Origin: Euglena gracilis
Lineage: Eukaryota > Euglenida > Euglenophyceae > Euglenales
NCBI GenBank assembly: GCA_039621445.1
Contig: CP154954.1
Span: forward strand, 5,925,693 to 5,989,692
Direction of reading: 5' to 3'
Length of the DNA: 64,000 nt
Part shown: piece by piece, positions 43,415-55,050 of the stretch
Numbering within the stretch: the first letter of the stretch is position 1
Layout: each line of letters starts with the position of its first letter
Program-made: the position numbers and the translations under genes
Notes under the pieces: generated by a model
Told to the model about the DNA's origin: nothing
The model's input: the letters and a program-made list of their open reading frames with translations, nothing else
Databases searched by the model: none

Positions 43415-43570
43415 GGACTTCAATTGTTCACAAAAAAAAAGTTGTGCAGCAGAATTCTTCCCGTTTTAGGTCATTTTGGGCCATTTTAGGGATCCCCATC
43501 TATAGGGGGTCAAAAAAGCATTTTAGGCCAATTTTGGCCATTTTTGCTATGGGGCTGCTTGCCTGGGGGG
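43415..43570. repeat. dispersed repeat with degenerate CCATTTTAGG units
   Basis: Direct homologue of 37210-37395; its left neighbour (43320-43375) is the reverse complement of 35645-35700 (GTGGATTTGG..GGAGGAGCACAGCC). A related set of TTTTAGGCC words lies at 43145-43215. Confidence 0.6.
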
Positions 43571-45187
43571 CCCAAATCCACCCACCCACTTTCCATCCCC
43601 CCGAGGGGGCTGGGGTCGCACAGGGGTGAAAGGGATGTAGGCCCAGGCCTCGGTATTGGGCCCCGAAATTCCCTGCCCACCCACGCGAGACTTGGCTTCC
43701 AGGAAATTTGTGTTTCCAAATTTTACGGCTGACAGTTTCAAAGATTTATTTTGTCGGAACAGATTTCGAGCACATTTTTCTCAATTAGAAACAAACCGGG
43801 GGGGGGGTGAGGGAGCAGGTTTCCACCCCCCCCAAAAGAAAAACCCTCTCCCAGTTATAAATTTTTGGGGCGAACAACGTACCCCCACCAAATGGGAACC
43901 CATCAATTTTGGACCCCAAAACTGATGCCAAAAGGGGGTCCCCCCAGGCCCTAAAAAAACCTTTGGTGGGGTCCCCCCGGGTCAGCAAACTTAAAAAAAA
44001 TATCTGGTGTCCACATGCTGCGCAACCACCATGGAATGAGAAAACCCCTTGAACATTTTCATTTTGTGGCGTTTTGGCAATTGAGTAGAAGAAATCTTTC
44101 TCAGCTGGAATTTCGCCAAGAATTGGTGGTATTGGATCAGAACCCCCAAAAATGTATAACCCCCCGAATAGAAGCCCCCCCTCGTTTTTCGTCCAACGTT
44201 CCGAATAATGCCGCCCCTCTCGAATAATAGGCCCCTACCCGTGGGTTGTCTGTCAATTGAGACGGCAAGTGCTTTGGCTTCTTCAGCCATTGGTTAAATG
44301 AGGCTTGGGTGGTTTTACGTTTAATGATCCAATGCATCCACAAGAGCAACATTTGCAGCAAATTTGACATGGTTTGGAAAGGTAGGACATGTAGCATTCA
44401 ATTTTTTGCCAACCCCCGGGGGGAGGGGGGTCACTCCACTCTTCGAAAAACCAGTCAATTACTTTTCTTTGGGAAACCAACCAGTCACTACCCCCCCCCC
44501 GGGGGGGGTCGGCCACTCTGGAATCCAAAAGAAATTTGACCAAAAACATGAAAAAAAGCACCTTCGGCGCCGGGTCACTTTAGTGGTTTTTTCCGACCCC
44601 CCCCCCCCCCGGGGAGGAGGGGGTCCGGGCCAAAAACCAGTCACTCTGAAAAAAACCAGTCACCCACCCACCCTGGGGGGGGAGGTCGGCCAGTGACTAA
44701 GTGATTGAATGACATGTAGAGCCACAAAGAAATTTCTTCGATAATTCTCGGACGCTCTGTTTTTCGACCACTTTTGCGAGTAGTGCACCCCCCCCCCCCG
44801 AATAGAAGCCCCCCCTCAGTTTTCGACCAACGTTCCGACGAATAATAGTCCCCGGGGGCTTCGATTCAGGGGAGGGGTTAACATATTGACACCTGGAGAA
44901 TGATCTTCCCGGAAATATATACCCCTCTCCCACAAAAACTTGAACTGTCCAATCGGGGCCTTGAAACCATGAGAAATGAAACCACATGAGGCTCTGGGCA
45001 GATTTTATGCGATTGTGTGAATGTGTCAGCTTCGGCACAAAAGGCCGCACGCACACATGCATGCATGTATTCATGTGCGCGACTGTGGGGGGGGTGGGGG
45101 GCAATGGGTAGGAAGGACTGCCCTCCTCCAAGGGGATTGGGGCTTTGTTTTTGGGCTTAGCAATGCTTCAGTTTCTCTCACACAAGT

Positions 45188-45559
45188 TTGGATGAAACTA
45201 CTTATCAGGCTTTATTTACAAAACTCTCCCAAGCCCACTGTTGCCTGAGGATCTGTTGCCAGATCTTCCACGAAAATGTTTTTGCAAATGAAAACTGTCC
45301 GACTAATCTAATGATGAAACTCATGAACAAAATGAACACTATCAACACATTTAGAGGTTTTGGTGCATACTCTGTTTCACCCACACACGGTGAAAAAAAG
45401 GCGGAGAAGGAGAGAATTCATCGTTGCTCAAAGAAGGGCATACTCAAAAGCCATATCGAAGCGGTGTTTGAACGAATCAATCAAAAACCATCACCACAAC
45501 AAGCTCTGCAGAGGGGGAAATTGTGCACCGGGGAAGGCTTTGGAGAGATTTTTATATAA
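45188..45559 (+). CDS. hypothetical small ORF, doubtful
   Basis: A 123-codon frame (MDETTYQALFTKLSQAHCCL, MMKLMNKMNTINTFRGFG, HIEAVFERINQKPSPQQALQ) with unbiased composition and no C/G runs, unlike other frames around it. No homology recognised and no introns predicted. It lies inside the presumed large gene on the opposite strand. It may be remnant transposon coding sequence or chance. Confidence 0.2.
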   Translation: MDETTYQALFTKLSQAHCCLRICCQIFHENVFANENCPTNLMMKLMNKMNTINTFRGFGAYSVSPTHGEKKAEKERIHRCSKKGILKSHIEAVFERINQKPSPQQALQRGKLCTGEGFGEIFI

Positions 45560-46014
45560 CAATCGAAAATTTTGGGCCTGGCTGACTCATAATAAAACAG
45601 GGTATTGGCCTTTGAACGACCCTCAGGTTCCATGGAGCTTCGACAATACGTTTAACATAACAGCATCTGTATCATAATACTGGCCCCGTCCCATAGCGGT
45701 GGGGGGGGCAGTGACATTGGGGGGGGGGGGGTGCCAGGAATTGGCGCAGCGTGAATTGGTTTGGAGGATATTGGAGGGCTTGCTGTTTTCCCCTCAATTT
45801 TCAGTTTCTGAATATCTTCAATGCATTGGAAATGGGTAAATATAACAAAAAAAGGTGAGAACTTCAATTCCATTAAAAAAAGTGTCAGGTGTAAAGAAAA
45901 CACCTGGCACTCTGGAACTCTGCCGAAATCTAGGTCGAGATGGATTTAAGCTGAATTAGATTGGCATATTCGACTAAAGAAAATACACCTAACCCCGATT
46001 CCCATGATGATTAC

Positions 46015-46095
46015 TATTATCATGTTGATCGATTCGATCGATTCGATGCCTATTATCATGTTGATCGATTCGATTGTTGTTGTTGTTGTTGTTGG

Positions 46096-46128
<33 letters not shown>

Positions 46129-46230
46129 GATTATGATTATGATTATGATTATGATTATGATTGTGATTATGATTATGATTAGGGTTAAGGTGAGGAGCAA
46201 AGTCAGGGTTAGGGTTAACGCCAGGGATAA
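46015..46230. repeat. (TTG)n-(ATTATG)n microsatellite with TTAGGG-like tail
   Basis: A duplicated ATCATGTTGATCGATTCGAT segment (46020 and 46056), then TTG repeats at 46076-46127, (ATTATG)n to about 46180, then GGGTTAAGG and AGGGTTAGGGTTAA, degenerate telomere-like words. Confidence 0.85.
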
Positions 46231-47109
46231 TTTCCCTTATTTATTTTATAATATTATTTTCCCTTATAAAATACTTTTTGGGTTTATTATTAGGGTTGGA
46301 TTTTATTCCATGGAGTTAAAACAAAAGACTTTGTGATTCTTGGCATTGGGTTTAAAAAAGAATTTGTTCATTTTAGCACAAGGTTGGGGAGCCATTTGCC
46401 ATTCCTTTTGTGGAAAAGCCATAAAATGATCAAATGCCTGTGTGTCGACTTTGAAAAGCCTGGTTATAGAAGACGACGAGTGACAGGAAAAAAAGCATTA
46501 AAAGTGACGTTTCTCCAAATAGTGTTTTTCCAGAATAATGATTTCCCAAACAGTATTCTGTGACCCACCGCGAGCTTCATACACCACCCCATGCAGGTCC
46601 TGACATCCACATTTGTTGACATATGCATACAAGCACACACATATTGTACATATACATATCCATTATACGTTTATTAAATAAAAGGCACAGAAACAAAACA
46701 CACAGAACAGAAACACATGAAAAAACAACTTCAAAAAGCAGTAAAATTATTCTTCCATTCAGCATTCATGTCATGTTTGCATATCAATTATCAATTATTT
46801 ATATTATTAAAAAAACACAAATATGGTGTGTGACGTGTAACATTGTATTATATTTATTGCATATGCTTTATTTGAACGTATTTGACCTCATAAGCACACC
46901 CAAATAGAACAAATTCATGTTTTCAAGGTTGAAACACATTCAGCCTGCTTCACTGCTTGACACACCGACGGGGCTTCAAGAAATACTCTGAAAGGGATCC
47001 TAACATTGAATGGCCTTTGTTTTTTTGCTTTGGATTGCCATCGTGTGTTTGAGGTGCTTGCTCTCATTGCATTTACTGCAGTCCATCATGCAATCCATTT
47101 TCATACAGT

Positions 47110-47475
47110 CCATCACCCCCCCCCCCCAGCCGGGAGTCCAGCCGGCTGGCTGACAAAGGAGGTGGGGGTGGGGAGTGCAGGAAGGGGGGGGGGTGGCAGC
47201 CGGCTGCCGAGCTGGACCCAGCAGGTTCCTGAAAAACGACAGAAGCCCAAATCCAGCCGGGTTAATTTTTTTCAAACACATTTTTTTTGGTACCCCCCAA
47301 ACTCTTAAAATCACCATTTTGGCCATTTTTGACTTCGTTTTGTAAATTTTTTTTTGCTCAGCCTGGTTGTGCTGGGTTGGCCCAAACTTCATTTCAGTGG
47401 ATCCCCGGGGGTCTGCAGGCCTGGCTGGGAGCTGCTGGCTGTAAAAAAAAACGCTGGCCAGCTGGACCCCCCCCC
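47110..47475. repeat. intronic dispersed repeat family, copy 2
   Basis: 47150-47340 is nearly the same as 50510-50690: TGACAAAGGAGGTG, GTGGCAGCCGGCTGCCGAGC, AGCAGGTTCCTGAAAAA, CCAAATCCAGCCGGGTTAAT, GGTACCCCCCAAACTC and GGCCATTTTTGACTTCG. The right part extends into homology with 60340-60490 (GGGGGTCTGCAG, GGCTGGGAG/GCTTGGAGC, CTGGCTG-AAAAAA). Confidence 0.7.
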
Positions 47476-47929
47476 CCACCCGAGAAGGCGAACGAGAAAT
47501 AATACTTGGAAAAAAGAAGTTTCGTTTATTCGAATTGGGATTAGCAGCGGCAACTTCCCCGGGGGTGAGCTTCTCCAGCCTAATGATTAATGGTTTCCTT
47601 CAGAAGTGTCATCAAAAATGGCGGTGCGCTTGTGGTGCCCCCCCTCCCTCCATTGGCTGCCTTTGGCACTGGGGGTGCTTGTATCTGGATCCTGCACTCT
47701 TTGCTGTCCTGCCGTTTCATTAGGGAGGGGTTTACATCGCAATACCAGAGCGAGCTGACGTTGCCACCATCACTTCTGTACAACACGCAGTCCTCACACA
47801 CAAACACATTCCGCCATCGATGTGGGCGCACTCATGTCCGGTGGCCACAGCGGCATACACTTTGGATGACTTCGGGCGTGGGGCAAAATCATTCAGCAGT
47901 GCCATGGGGTCCTGCTGAGGCCAAGGCCG

Positions 47930-48010
47930 TCGATAGAAAAAGTGCTGGGAGTTGCTCCCTGCGCCAATGCCCGCTGCGCGTCCTTCCCGACGATGGAAAG
48001 GTAGATGGCA
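47930..48010 (-). CDS. possible exon of the large minus-strand gene
   Basis: After the acceptor GCCCACCTGCAG one frame reads AIYLSIVGKDAQRALAQGAT and PSTFSIDGLGL with GC-rich codon ends; a second frame further on (47590-47920) reads DPMALLNDFAPRPKSSKVYA from another AG, and a third VFVCEDCVLYRSDGGNVSSL. The intervals look coding but do not join in one frame, so an intron or sequence errors lie between them. Phase does not match the 49504-49666 exon. Confidence 0.35.
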
Positions 48011-48279
48011 CTGCAGGTGGGCTTCAAGGCATTTCGTTTATAAGCACCCCTGGGGGGGGGAGGGGTGCGTCCAGGCATGACCATGAGGACATGGTCAGAA
48101 CCTCAAAAAAAGGCTGCATTGCTGAGTTCATCCAACTCTTCATGCCGGAATCGGCCCTTTTTGAAACTTTGGGGGGGGGGGGACTTTTTTTTATGAAAAA
48201 TCAACGACCCTGGGGGAGTGGTCAACCACCCACCCAAAAACTAAACCCAAATTGGCCGAAAACCACTGAAAAAATAATC

Positions 48280-48620
48280 AGCCTGGCCTTTGGCTAGGCC
48301 GGACTGACCCCAGGGAGAGGTGTCCCCACCCAACCAGGGGGTACCCCCCCCCCGGAAAGGGAGAGGGGTCCGGGTGACAGGCTTTTTTGGGTCCGGTCCG
48401 GGGACACACAAAAAATTTCCGGTGCTTCACGCCAAAAAAAAAGACCAAAAAAATGGCCAAACCCCTGCCTCTAGTGGGACACCCACGGGGCCCTTGGGGG
48501 ATACCCCCAGGGGGTGGTGGGGGTCCAGCAGACAAACCCATCCACCTTCCCCGCCCAGGCAAAACCTTTAAAAAATCCCTGACAGCAGCCCCAACCCGCC
48601 CACCCACTTTCGAAACCACC
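48280..48620. repeat. GC-run-rich intronic repeat
   Basis: C and G runs around CACGGGGCCCTTGGGGGATACCCCC; homologous words at 42120-42190. Frames on both strands here are low in credibility. Confidence 0.4.
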
Positions 48621-48999
48621 CACCCCTTGGGAGTGGAACAACACAAAAGTGAAGTGAATCTGTGGGCCGAAGGCAGAAAAGCCTTGTCTGGGGCAACAAT
48701 GCAGGCCAGCGTGCCACACGGCTTTGTCGGACGGTCAAGGGCTCCAGGGGTAAACGCGGTCACCTGCAGAGATGGAACGCGTGGGGGAAGTTGAGCAAAT
48801 GGAACTTGTGTTACCAAAATAAATTCAGCACCTAAAAGTTGTGCACTACATTGGTCGGTGTGACTCACAAAGTTGGTCAAAAATTTGGTCGCTAAAAGTT
48901 TTTTTTTAAAAAGTTAGGTAGGAGGGTGTTTTGACAACAAGGCGCGCACATCCTATTCTGCCGCACATCCAGGCACCCAGACATGCACCACACGCCACA

Positions 49000-49440
<441 letters not shown>

Positions 49441-49503
49441 GACACACACATCCAGACCAGTGATGGGCCCCCGATTGCAGCAGCACATTGCAAATCGCTA
49501 CAC

Positions 49504-49666
49504 ATCCTCCAGCAGGTCCTTGGCGTGCGTGAAGGTGTCGATCACCTTCCCGGTCCACCGCTCCCCAGGCTTGCCAAACCAAAACGTGGTGTGCTTGTCG
49601 TAGCCGAAGACCAGGTTGGCCTCAACCCCTCCTGCGGTCTGCCACCTTGACAAACGACCGCGGTGC
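49504..49666 (-). CDS. exon of the fucosyltransferase-like gene, C-terminal region
   Basis: The acceptor TTTATATTTCAG opens one base plus 54 codons: [54 protein letters not shown], ending at a GAT|GTGTAG donor. Third positions are mostly G/C. The peptide is rich in aromatic residues, follows the presumed nucleotide-sugar-binding region and may be a C-terminal accessory part. The phase at the 5' side does not fit the donor I chose at 50273, so an exon may be missing between them. Confidence 0.6.
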
Positions 49667-50272
49667 CTGAAATATAAACAATGTGAATCAAACTGTCAAA
49701 CTCAGTGGCTTGTACCAACACTTTCTAAATTAAAACAAAACAAATAAATGAATAAATTTAGTAAATAATTGTCTTGTGCCAACACTTTTTAAATACACCA
49801 GTAAATACATTTAATAATTTAAATAATTAAATAATTGTCTTGTATCATTTCTGAATAACAAACATGTTTCTTGAAAATATGAATGAATGGATGGACGAAC
49901 GAGCCAACAAACAAATAGTTGAACAAGTCAAAAAAAATCAATCTTAAGCAAATCAAACTGTTCTTTAATTCAGGGAGCAAAAAGTGAAATCTTCGGGATT
50001 CGGCCGAAGAAAAAAAAACGAATAAACCCCACCAAAATAACCTGGGAGCCTTTGCCAGAGGGAAAGGTAAAAATGATGACTTTGGCACCCCTTTAAAGGA
50101 AGGGAAGGTCCGTGATGGCAATTGAAACACTACACAAATACCCTGGAAGCGGGAAAAATCAACAGGTGGTCCCACTAACCTGGCACCCGCCAAATTACTT
50201 AGGGGGTCAGAAGTTGGAGCGCCACACTGAGAGCGGTAGCCGGCTCCCCGGCAGGCCGGGTTGGCCGCGCAC

Positions 50273-50414
50273 CTCGATGATGTCGCGGGACGGGGTCGCC
50301 GACGCCCAATATGCCCGGCCGGAGGCGATGAAGTAGTCCGCCAGACAGCAGACCGCCATCGGCGACCGCCCCCGGCAGTCCAAACCGCCTTCCACCCCAC
50401 ACAAACCGGGGAAC
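50273..50414 (-). CDS. exon of the fucosyltransferase-like gene
   Basis: The acceptor GGTGCACAG leads into LDCRGRSPMAVCCLADYFIA and SGRAYWASATPSRDIIE, closing at GAG|GTGCGC. The pattern of a hydrophobic strand, LADYFIASG and then a Ser/Thr-rich segment resembles the late conserved region of GT23 enzymes (a D-x-x-x-L..D-[FY]-x-x..[ST] block near the donor site). Frames on both strands overlap; this one was chosen for its hydrophobic pattern and donor type. Confidence 0.5.
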
Positions 50415-50509
50415 CTGTGCACCGCCCCCCCCCCCCCCCACACCGCAGCAGCAAGGGGTTTGGGGCAGTCGAGAAAAACGAACCCGCTGAGCAGGGCTGT
50501 ATGGGCTGA

Positions 50510-50690
50510 CAAAGGAGGTGATGGTGGGGAGTGCAGGAAGGGGGGGTGGCAGCCGGCTGCCGAGCTGGACCCAGCATGTTCCTGAAAAATGGCAGAAGCC
50601 CAAATCCAGCCGGGTTAATTTTTTTCAAACACATTTTTTTGGTACCCCCCAAACTCTTAAAAACACCATTTTGGCCATTTTTGACTTCGT
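50510..50690. repeat. intronic dispersed repeat family, copy 3
   Basis: Close match to 47150-47340 on the same strand, broken off at GACTTCGT. Confidence 0.75.
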
Positions 50691-51268
50691 GGGAGGCCTG
50701 GTGGGGGGGGTAGTGGTCGGATCCCCCCCCCACCACCCACAGCGTTCCGGGGACCCCAGACAGCCCTGCCGCTGAGGCACACTGCGCCGCCAATCCGTCC
50801 GTCGTTCTGCCGGCCCAGGGCCACCTCGCCTCCCTGCCGTGTGCTGCCTGGGGATTCCGGCGGTTGTTTCCCGGCGGCCAAGATGGCTTGACATATATGA
50901 AGGCGTCCTCGTGAGGCTCGGTGAAACAGCGCACCCATGACCCACCCAAGAAAACAGCCTGCACTCGGACCCAGTTTCTTTGGGGCTTGGGGGGATCCAC
51001 TATTGGGGGGGGTGAACTTTGGGGCCCAAATGTTTTTTTTTTTGGGCCGAAAACAGAGGGCAACCACCTGGGGGGTACCCACCCAACACCACCCCCACCC
51101 CCCTTACCACCCACCCCGAGCACCAACTTTAAAAATCTCGAAATCGGATTCTCCCAAAACACCCACTCTCAGAAATGCCACTGAACCTCCCCAAACTGTG
51201 CAACAATCACAGCAGCCGCAGAATCCTTCACCCTGTGCATATAATATACATATATACATATATATAAT

Positions 51269-51441
<173 letters not shown>

Positions 51442-51526
51442 TATGCATATTTATACATGTATACATACATATATACATATATAAACAGCGAAGCCCGGGG
51501 CGGGGCTCCACGAACATGTCCTGCAC

Positions 51527-51628
51527 CTCACGCCGCCAATCGCCAGAGAAGTGGCGGCGAATGCCTCCGACAGACCGGTTGCCGACCGGCAACACGGCAC
51601 CGTTGCTCGCGTCCCATTGCCGGGGCGG
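51527..51628 (-). CDS. exon of the fucosyltransferase-like gene (34 codons)
   Basis: The acceptor CCAACTTCCAG opens PPRQWDASNGAVLPVGNRS and VGGIRRHFSGDWRRE, ending at GAG|GTGCAG. It is phase 0 at both ends and so joins in frame to the exon at 52867-52995. The frame stays open past the donor (VQDMFVEPRPG), so an alternative end is possible. Confidence 0.5.
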
Positions 51629-52866
51629 CTGGAAGTTGGAACAGCACCTCGGGGTCCTCATTTCTTTTTTTGCACGGGCGACAAAAACCCTTCAAAAAAT
51701 TTCCGGGTGTGAAAAGAACTTCCAAAAAATCTCCCGGGCGTGTATTTGAAAATTCGACATCCTTTTTTTGAAGGGTTTTTGACAGCCTTGGACCTTTGCC
51801 CATCCACCCACCACCCGAAAAGGGGCGTTTTCGCCATCTTTTCTGAGGTTCAACCCCGCTCGAGTCCTTGAGGCTTGGTGACCTTGATAAAAAGGCCCGT
51901 CTTGCCCCTGTCCAGGGACTCCCACAAATTTGTGCTGACGGCCCTTGATTCCGATTCGTGATGATTTGTGAACTTTGGTGATCATGTGCCATCAACCAAA
52001 AAAAGGTTTTTTTCTGGCAAAAAAAGCAAACGTACATTTATAATGCAATACAACTTTGCGGTATTTTGAAGTTTATTGCAGAATTTTGTGAGACTCTGGC
52101 AGAATTCGGCAAAGTTCTGAAAATGATACCTGGGTCATGCTCAATTTTATTTGACATCGTTGTTCACTTTTGGGCCTTTTGGCTCAGTTGGTGGCAACTT
52201 TGGGCTGTTTCTTTTAGTTGTCAATCAATTTCAACTATTGGGGCCATTGTTGGCCATTTCGACATCTTTGGGTCAATTTTGGAATACAGACATCCTGTTC
52301 ACCTTGTTTCTGTAATCCTCTTTGGTGCACAATGCATGCTGCACAATATGTGCAGCATGCCAGCTTGCCCACCACCAGACACCTGTTCTCCAAAACTACA
52401 TACTTTTTCATCAGGAATAAAAACAGGTGAACAGAGGATGACTATGATCATGATGGTGGACGGAGGGGAGGCTGGAGAAGAGAGCATAAGAGAAGGTAGC
52501 AGACTGCAAAGGGAAAAGAGGAGAATAATTATCACCTTTTGTGCATGTTTGTTTTCTCCTTTGACGGCAATTTGTCTTAGGAGAAGGGCTATTTTCAGAG
52601 GGACATGTCCAAATGGGAGGAAAACGTTCATTCTTATTTGTGGTCATTCGTGGTCATTCGTAATAATTCGTGATCATTTGTGATTGTTCATGATTATTTG
52701 TGACTGTGGAAAATCCCCAAATTCATGCTGGTTGGTGATGATTCGGTATTGTTCATGGCATGAACGTGCGGGAATCCCTGCCCTGTCTCGGTATGGCAAC
52801 CTCAACCAACGAAAATGGAGAGCCCCCCCCCCCCCCCCGGCAGTGGTCCCACACTGAAACTGACAC

Positions 52867-52995
52867 GGACGTGCAGGGCGGGGGCGGTGTGGCCGGGCTG
52901 AGAGACTCCAGCGCCTTGGGGCTCTGGATGTCGGTCATGAGGAACACCGACCGGCCCCCGGTGTGCCGCAGCACCCGGTTGATCCGCAGGATGGC
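52867..52995 (-). CDS. exon of the fucosyltransferase-like gene with FLMTD strand
   Basis: The acceptor CTCCCCCCAG opens exactly 43 codons AILRINRVLRHTGGRSVFLM, TDIQSPKALESLSPA.. to TCC|GTGTCA. The amphipathic helix followed by a strand and T-D resembles the VYLATDD strand after the HVRRTDK motif in alpha-1,6-fucosyltransferases, which helps bind GDP-fucose. Phase 0 on both sides, in frame with its neighbours. Confidence 0.65.
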
Positions 52996-53059
52996 CTGGG
53001 GGGAGGGGTACAAGGTTGGGAGGCGGGGGGACGGGAAATGGGGATTCTATGTGCATATG

Positions 53060-53061
<2 letters not shown>

Positions 53062-53131
<70 letters not shown>

Positions 53132-53180
53132 CATATATATATGTGCAAAAAAAAGTATATATATACTATATATATATGTG
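53062..53180. repeat. (CA)n-(TA)n microsatellite in intron
   Basis: CA repeats then TA repeats with a duplicated ATATATGTGCAAAAAAAA segment (53140 and 53175). Confidence 0.95.
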
Positions 53181-53477
53181 CAAAAAAAAAGCTAAAAAGA
53201 AATGAAAAGGCGGCTTCGATGTGACATTCCGCCCGTACACATCAAAAGGATGGCAACAGTGGCAACAAAGAGTGTCCGCTGCACGAAAATCGGAAGAAAC
53301 GGTGAAGAATGCCGACGATGACGGCAATGGCGGTGATGACGTTGATGGCGAGGAAGCAGCGGTGCCAACCGCCCCAGCAAGAACCCCACCAGCCGCCAGG
53401 ACCCAAGGTTTGGGATGCTCTAACTGCGTGACTCCCCACCCAAGCACACCCAAGCACAGACGGGGGGGGGGGCACAC

Positions 53478-53666
53478 CTTGTCCAGGGTGCGGAACGGGT
53501 CCGGGGTCAGCTTGTCCCCCCGGCGGATGTGCATGGCCACGATGGGTCGGCGGCGGGACCCCGTCCGAGCGTGGAGTCTATTTGGTTCGGTTGCCGCTGG
53601 GCTCCTTTCCACCAATACTCCAGGGTGCCTGCCTGTGACAAGCACCCCCCTCCACCGCGCCACCTC
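53478..53666 (-). CDS. exon of the fucosyltransferase-like gene with HIRRGDK motif
   Basis: The acceptor CTCTGAAATTTTGTCAG is followed by 63 codons: EVARWRGVLVTGRHPGVLV, ERSPAATEPNRLHARTGSRR, RPIVAMHIRRGDKLTPDPFR, TLDK, to AAG|GTGTGC. V-A-M-H-I-R-R-G-D-K is the hallmark of the GT23 and O-fucosyltransferase superfamily (H-x-R-R-x-D), whose Arg residues contact GDP-fucose. Being 189 bases and phase 0 at both ends, it joins in frame to 52867-52995, so that the motif is followed after about 40 residues by the FLMTD strand, the spacing expected of the family. The enzyme would act in the secretory pathway; no signal peptide has been found because the 5' end is not identified. Confidence 0.7.
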
Positions 53667-53703
53667 CTGACAAAATTTCAGAGAACACACACACACACAC
53701 ATC

Positions 53704-53705
<2 letters not shown>

Positions 53706-53735
<30 letters not shown>
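53706..53735. repeat. (TA)n microsatellite
   Basis: A pure TA run next to a (CA)n tract, in the intron upstream of the HIRRGDK exon. Confidence 0.95.
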
Positions 53736-53741
<6 letters not shown>

Positions 53742-53851
53742 CATCAATATATATATAAAGAATATAGACAGGGGCCGAAGAGAGAAAGACAGAAGGAAGA
53801 ACAGCGAGAGAGAAAAAGATAATATAAAGAAAGAAAGAGAGAAGAAACGAG

Positions 53852-53862
53852 AATATATATAT

Positions 53863-53939
<77 letters not shown>

Positions 53940-54025
53940 TTTCCATGAAGCATGCCAGACCGTGACAGTTCTTGAAAAAAGGTGATTCATTATGGGAGGG
54001 ACGGATTCATTATTTTTGTGTCAGA

Positions 54026-54099
<74 letters not shown>

Positions 54100-54130
54100 T
54101 ATATTATATATATATATATATATATATACA
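53852..54130. repeat. two long (TA)n microsatellites
   Basis: TA tracts at 53852-53936 and 54028-54130, separated by about 90 bases of unique sequence. Frames of Ile-Tyr repeats here are artefacts. Confidence 0.95.
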
Positions 54131-54587
54131 TAAATAAATTAAATAAATAAAATTTATACAATATATACGAAAAGATGCATGTCAAGGTAAACATTTCCAC
54201 CTTCGTTTACATTACGGATGGGAATGGCACTTCGAAATGACAAGGCTGAAAAGGTAGAAATGCCAGCACTAAGTGTAAACAGAAAAAAAAACAAGATGCA
54301 GCAACAAATTAAAATTCATTTTTTTCAAGCTTACATTCCTTTCACGCATTCTTCGCATTGCTTCACCTTTATGCGGTTTTTATTTTGGATTTCCCTTCGG
54401 CTGATTCCTTTATGTCCTCCCCACCTTTTCTTTCAAAAAACTAAATTAAACTGTTCACCCCCCCCCCCCAAATAGGGGGGGAATCAACCAGATACACACC
54501 AACGCTTCTTTAGGTGGACCTTGAAACCTGAGCATGGGCAGTGACAGGGAGGAGCCAGTAAAGCCCCGGGAGTGGCATGGACCCAAC

Positions 54588-54678
54588 GATCTGCAGGGCG
54601 GCCTCCCAGACGGGCTGCGAGAACAGCAGCTTGCGGCGGATGGGGATGACCCCAGCGGGCCCCGACACGAGGTTGTTT
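54588..54678 (-). CDS. probable exon of the fucosyltransferase-like gene
   Basis: The frame NNLVSGPAGVIPIRRKLLFS, QPVWEAALQI with GC-rich codon ends, between an AG at 54679-54680 and an ATC|GTTGGG donor (an alternative CAG|GTTTCA lies at 54528). An in-frame stop just upstream (before the ATG near 54701) limits the exon. The segment precedes the HIRRGDK exon in phase 0 and would form the helix pair before it. Boundaries are uncertain. Confidence 0.45.
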
Positions 54679-54760
54679 CTCGGACCCGGGGGAGTCCACA
54701 TTTACCCACCCAGCCCGGGGAAGGGTTTGGGTGACCCACCTGTTGTGGCAATTTGGGGGG

Positions 54761-55050
54761 TGTATAAAGGCAGCAAGATTTTTCTTGCCCCCCCCCCCCC
54801 CCGGGGGGGGGGCGAGTAAAATCTCCCGGGGGTCAATTTTTTCTGTGCTATTGATGGAGTAGGGTTTGGGTTAGGCGTTTGGCCTAACTTTAGGCCTAAC
54901 TTGCACACCTAACACTGATCTATAAATCAGGCCTAAAATTAGGCCTAACTCGTAACCCTAACCCTATTCCATCAATGATGTAAATTTTTTGACCCCCCAG
55001 GAGATCTGGCCCCCCGGGGAGGCCAAATGAAATCTTGCTGCCATATAAAA
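54761..55050. repeat. 290-bp imperfect palindrome containing telomere-like words
   Basis: The left arm (54761-54900) and the reverse complement of the right arm share, in order: TATAAAGGCAGCAAGATTT / TATATGGCAGCAAGATTTC, a C/G run block, AATCTCCCGGGGGTCAA / GATCTCCTGGGGGGTCAA, ATTGATGGAGTAGGG / ATTGATGGAATAGGG, TTGGGTTAGGCGTTTGGCC / TAGGGTTACGAGTTAGGCC and ATT/TTTAGGCC. The centre lies near 54915. Noncoding, inside an intron. Confidence 0.8.

Noticed and set aside
45946-46336. Val/Ile/Asp repeat frames
   Set aside because: Products of the (TTG)n-(ATTATG)n microsatellite.
49819-51162. 447-codon minus-strand open frame
   Set aside because: It runs across an intronic repeat copy (50510-50690), C/G runs and two exons in a frame different from the chosen exon frames; the length is due to GC-rich composition.
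53578-53990. Ile-Tyr repeat frames
   Set aside because: Products of (TA)n tracts.
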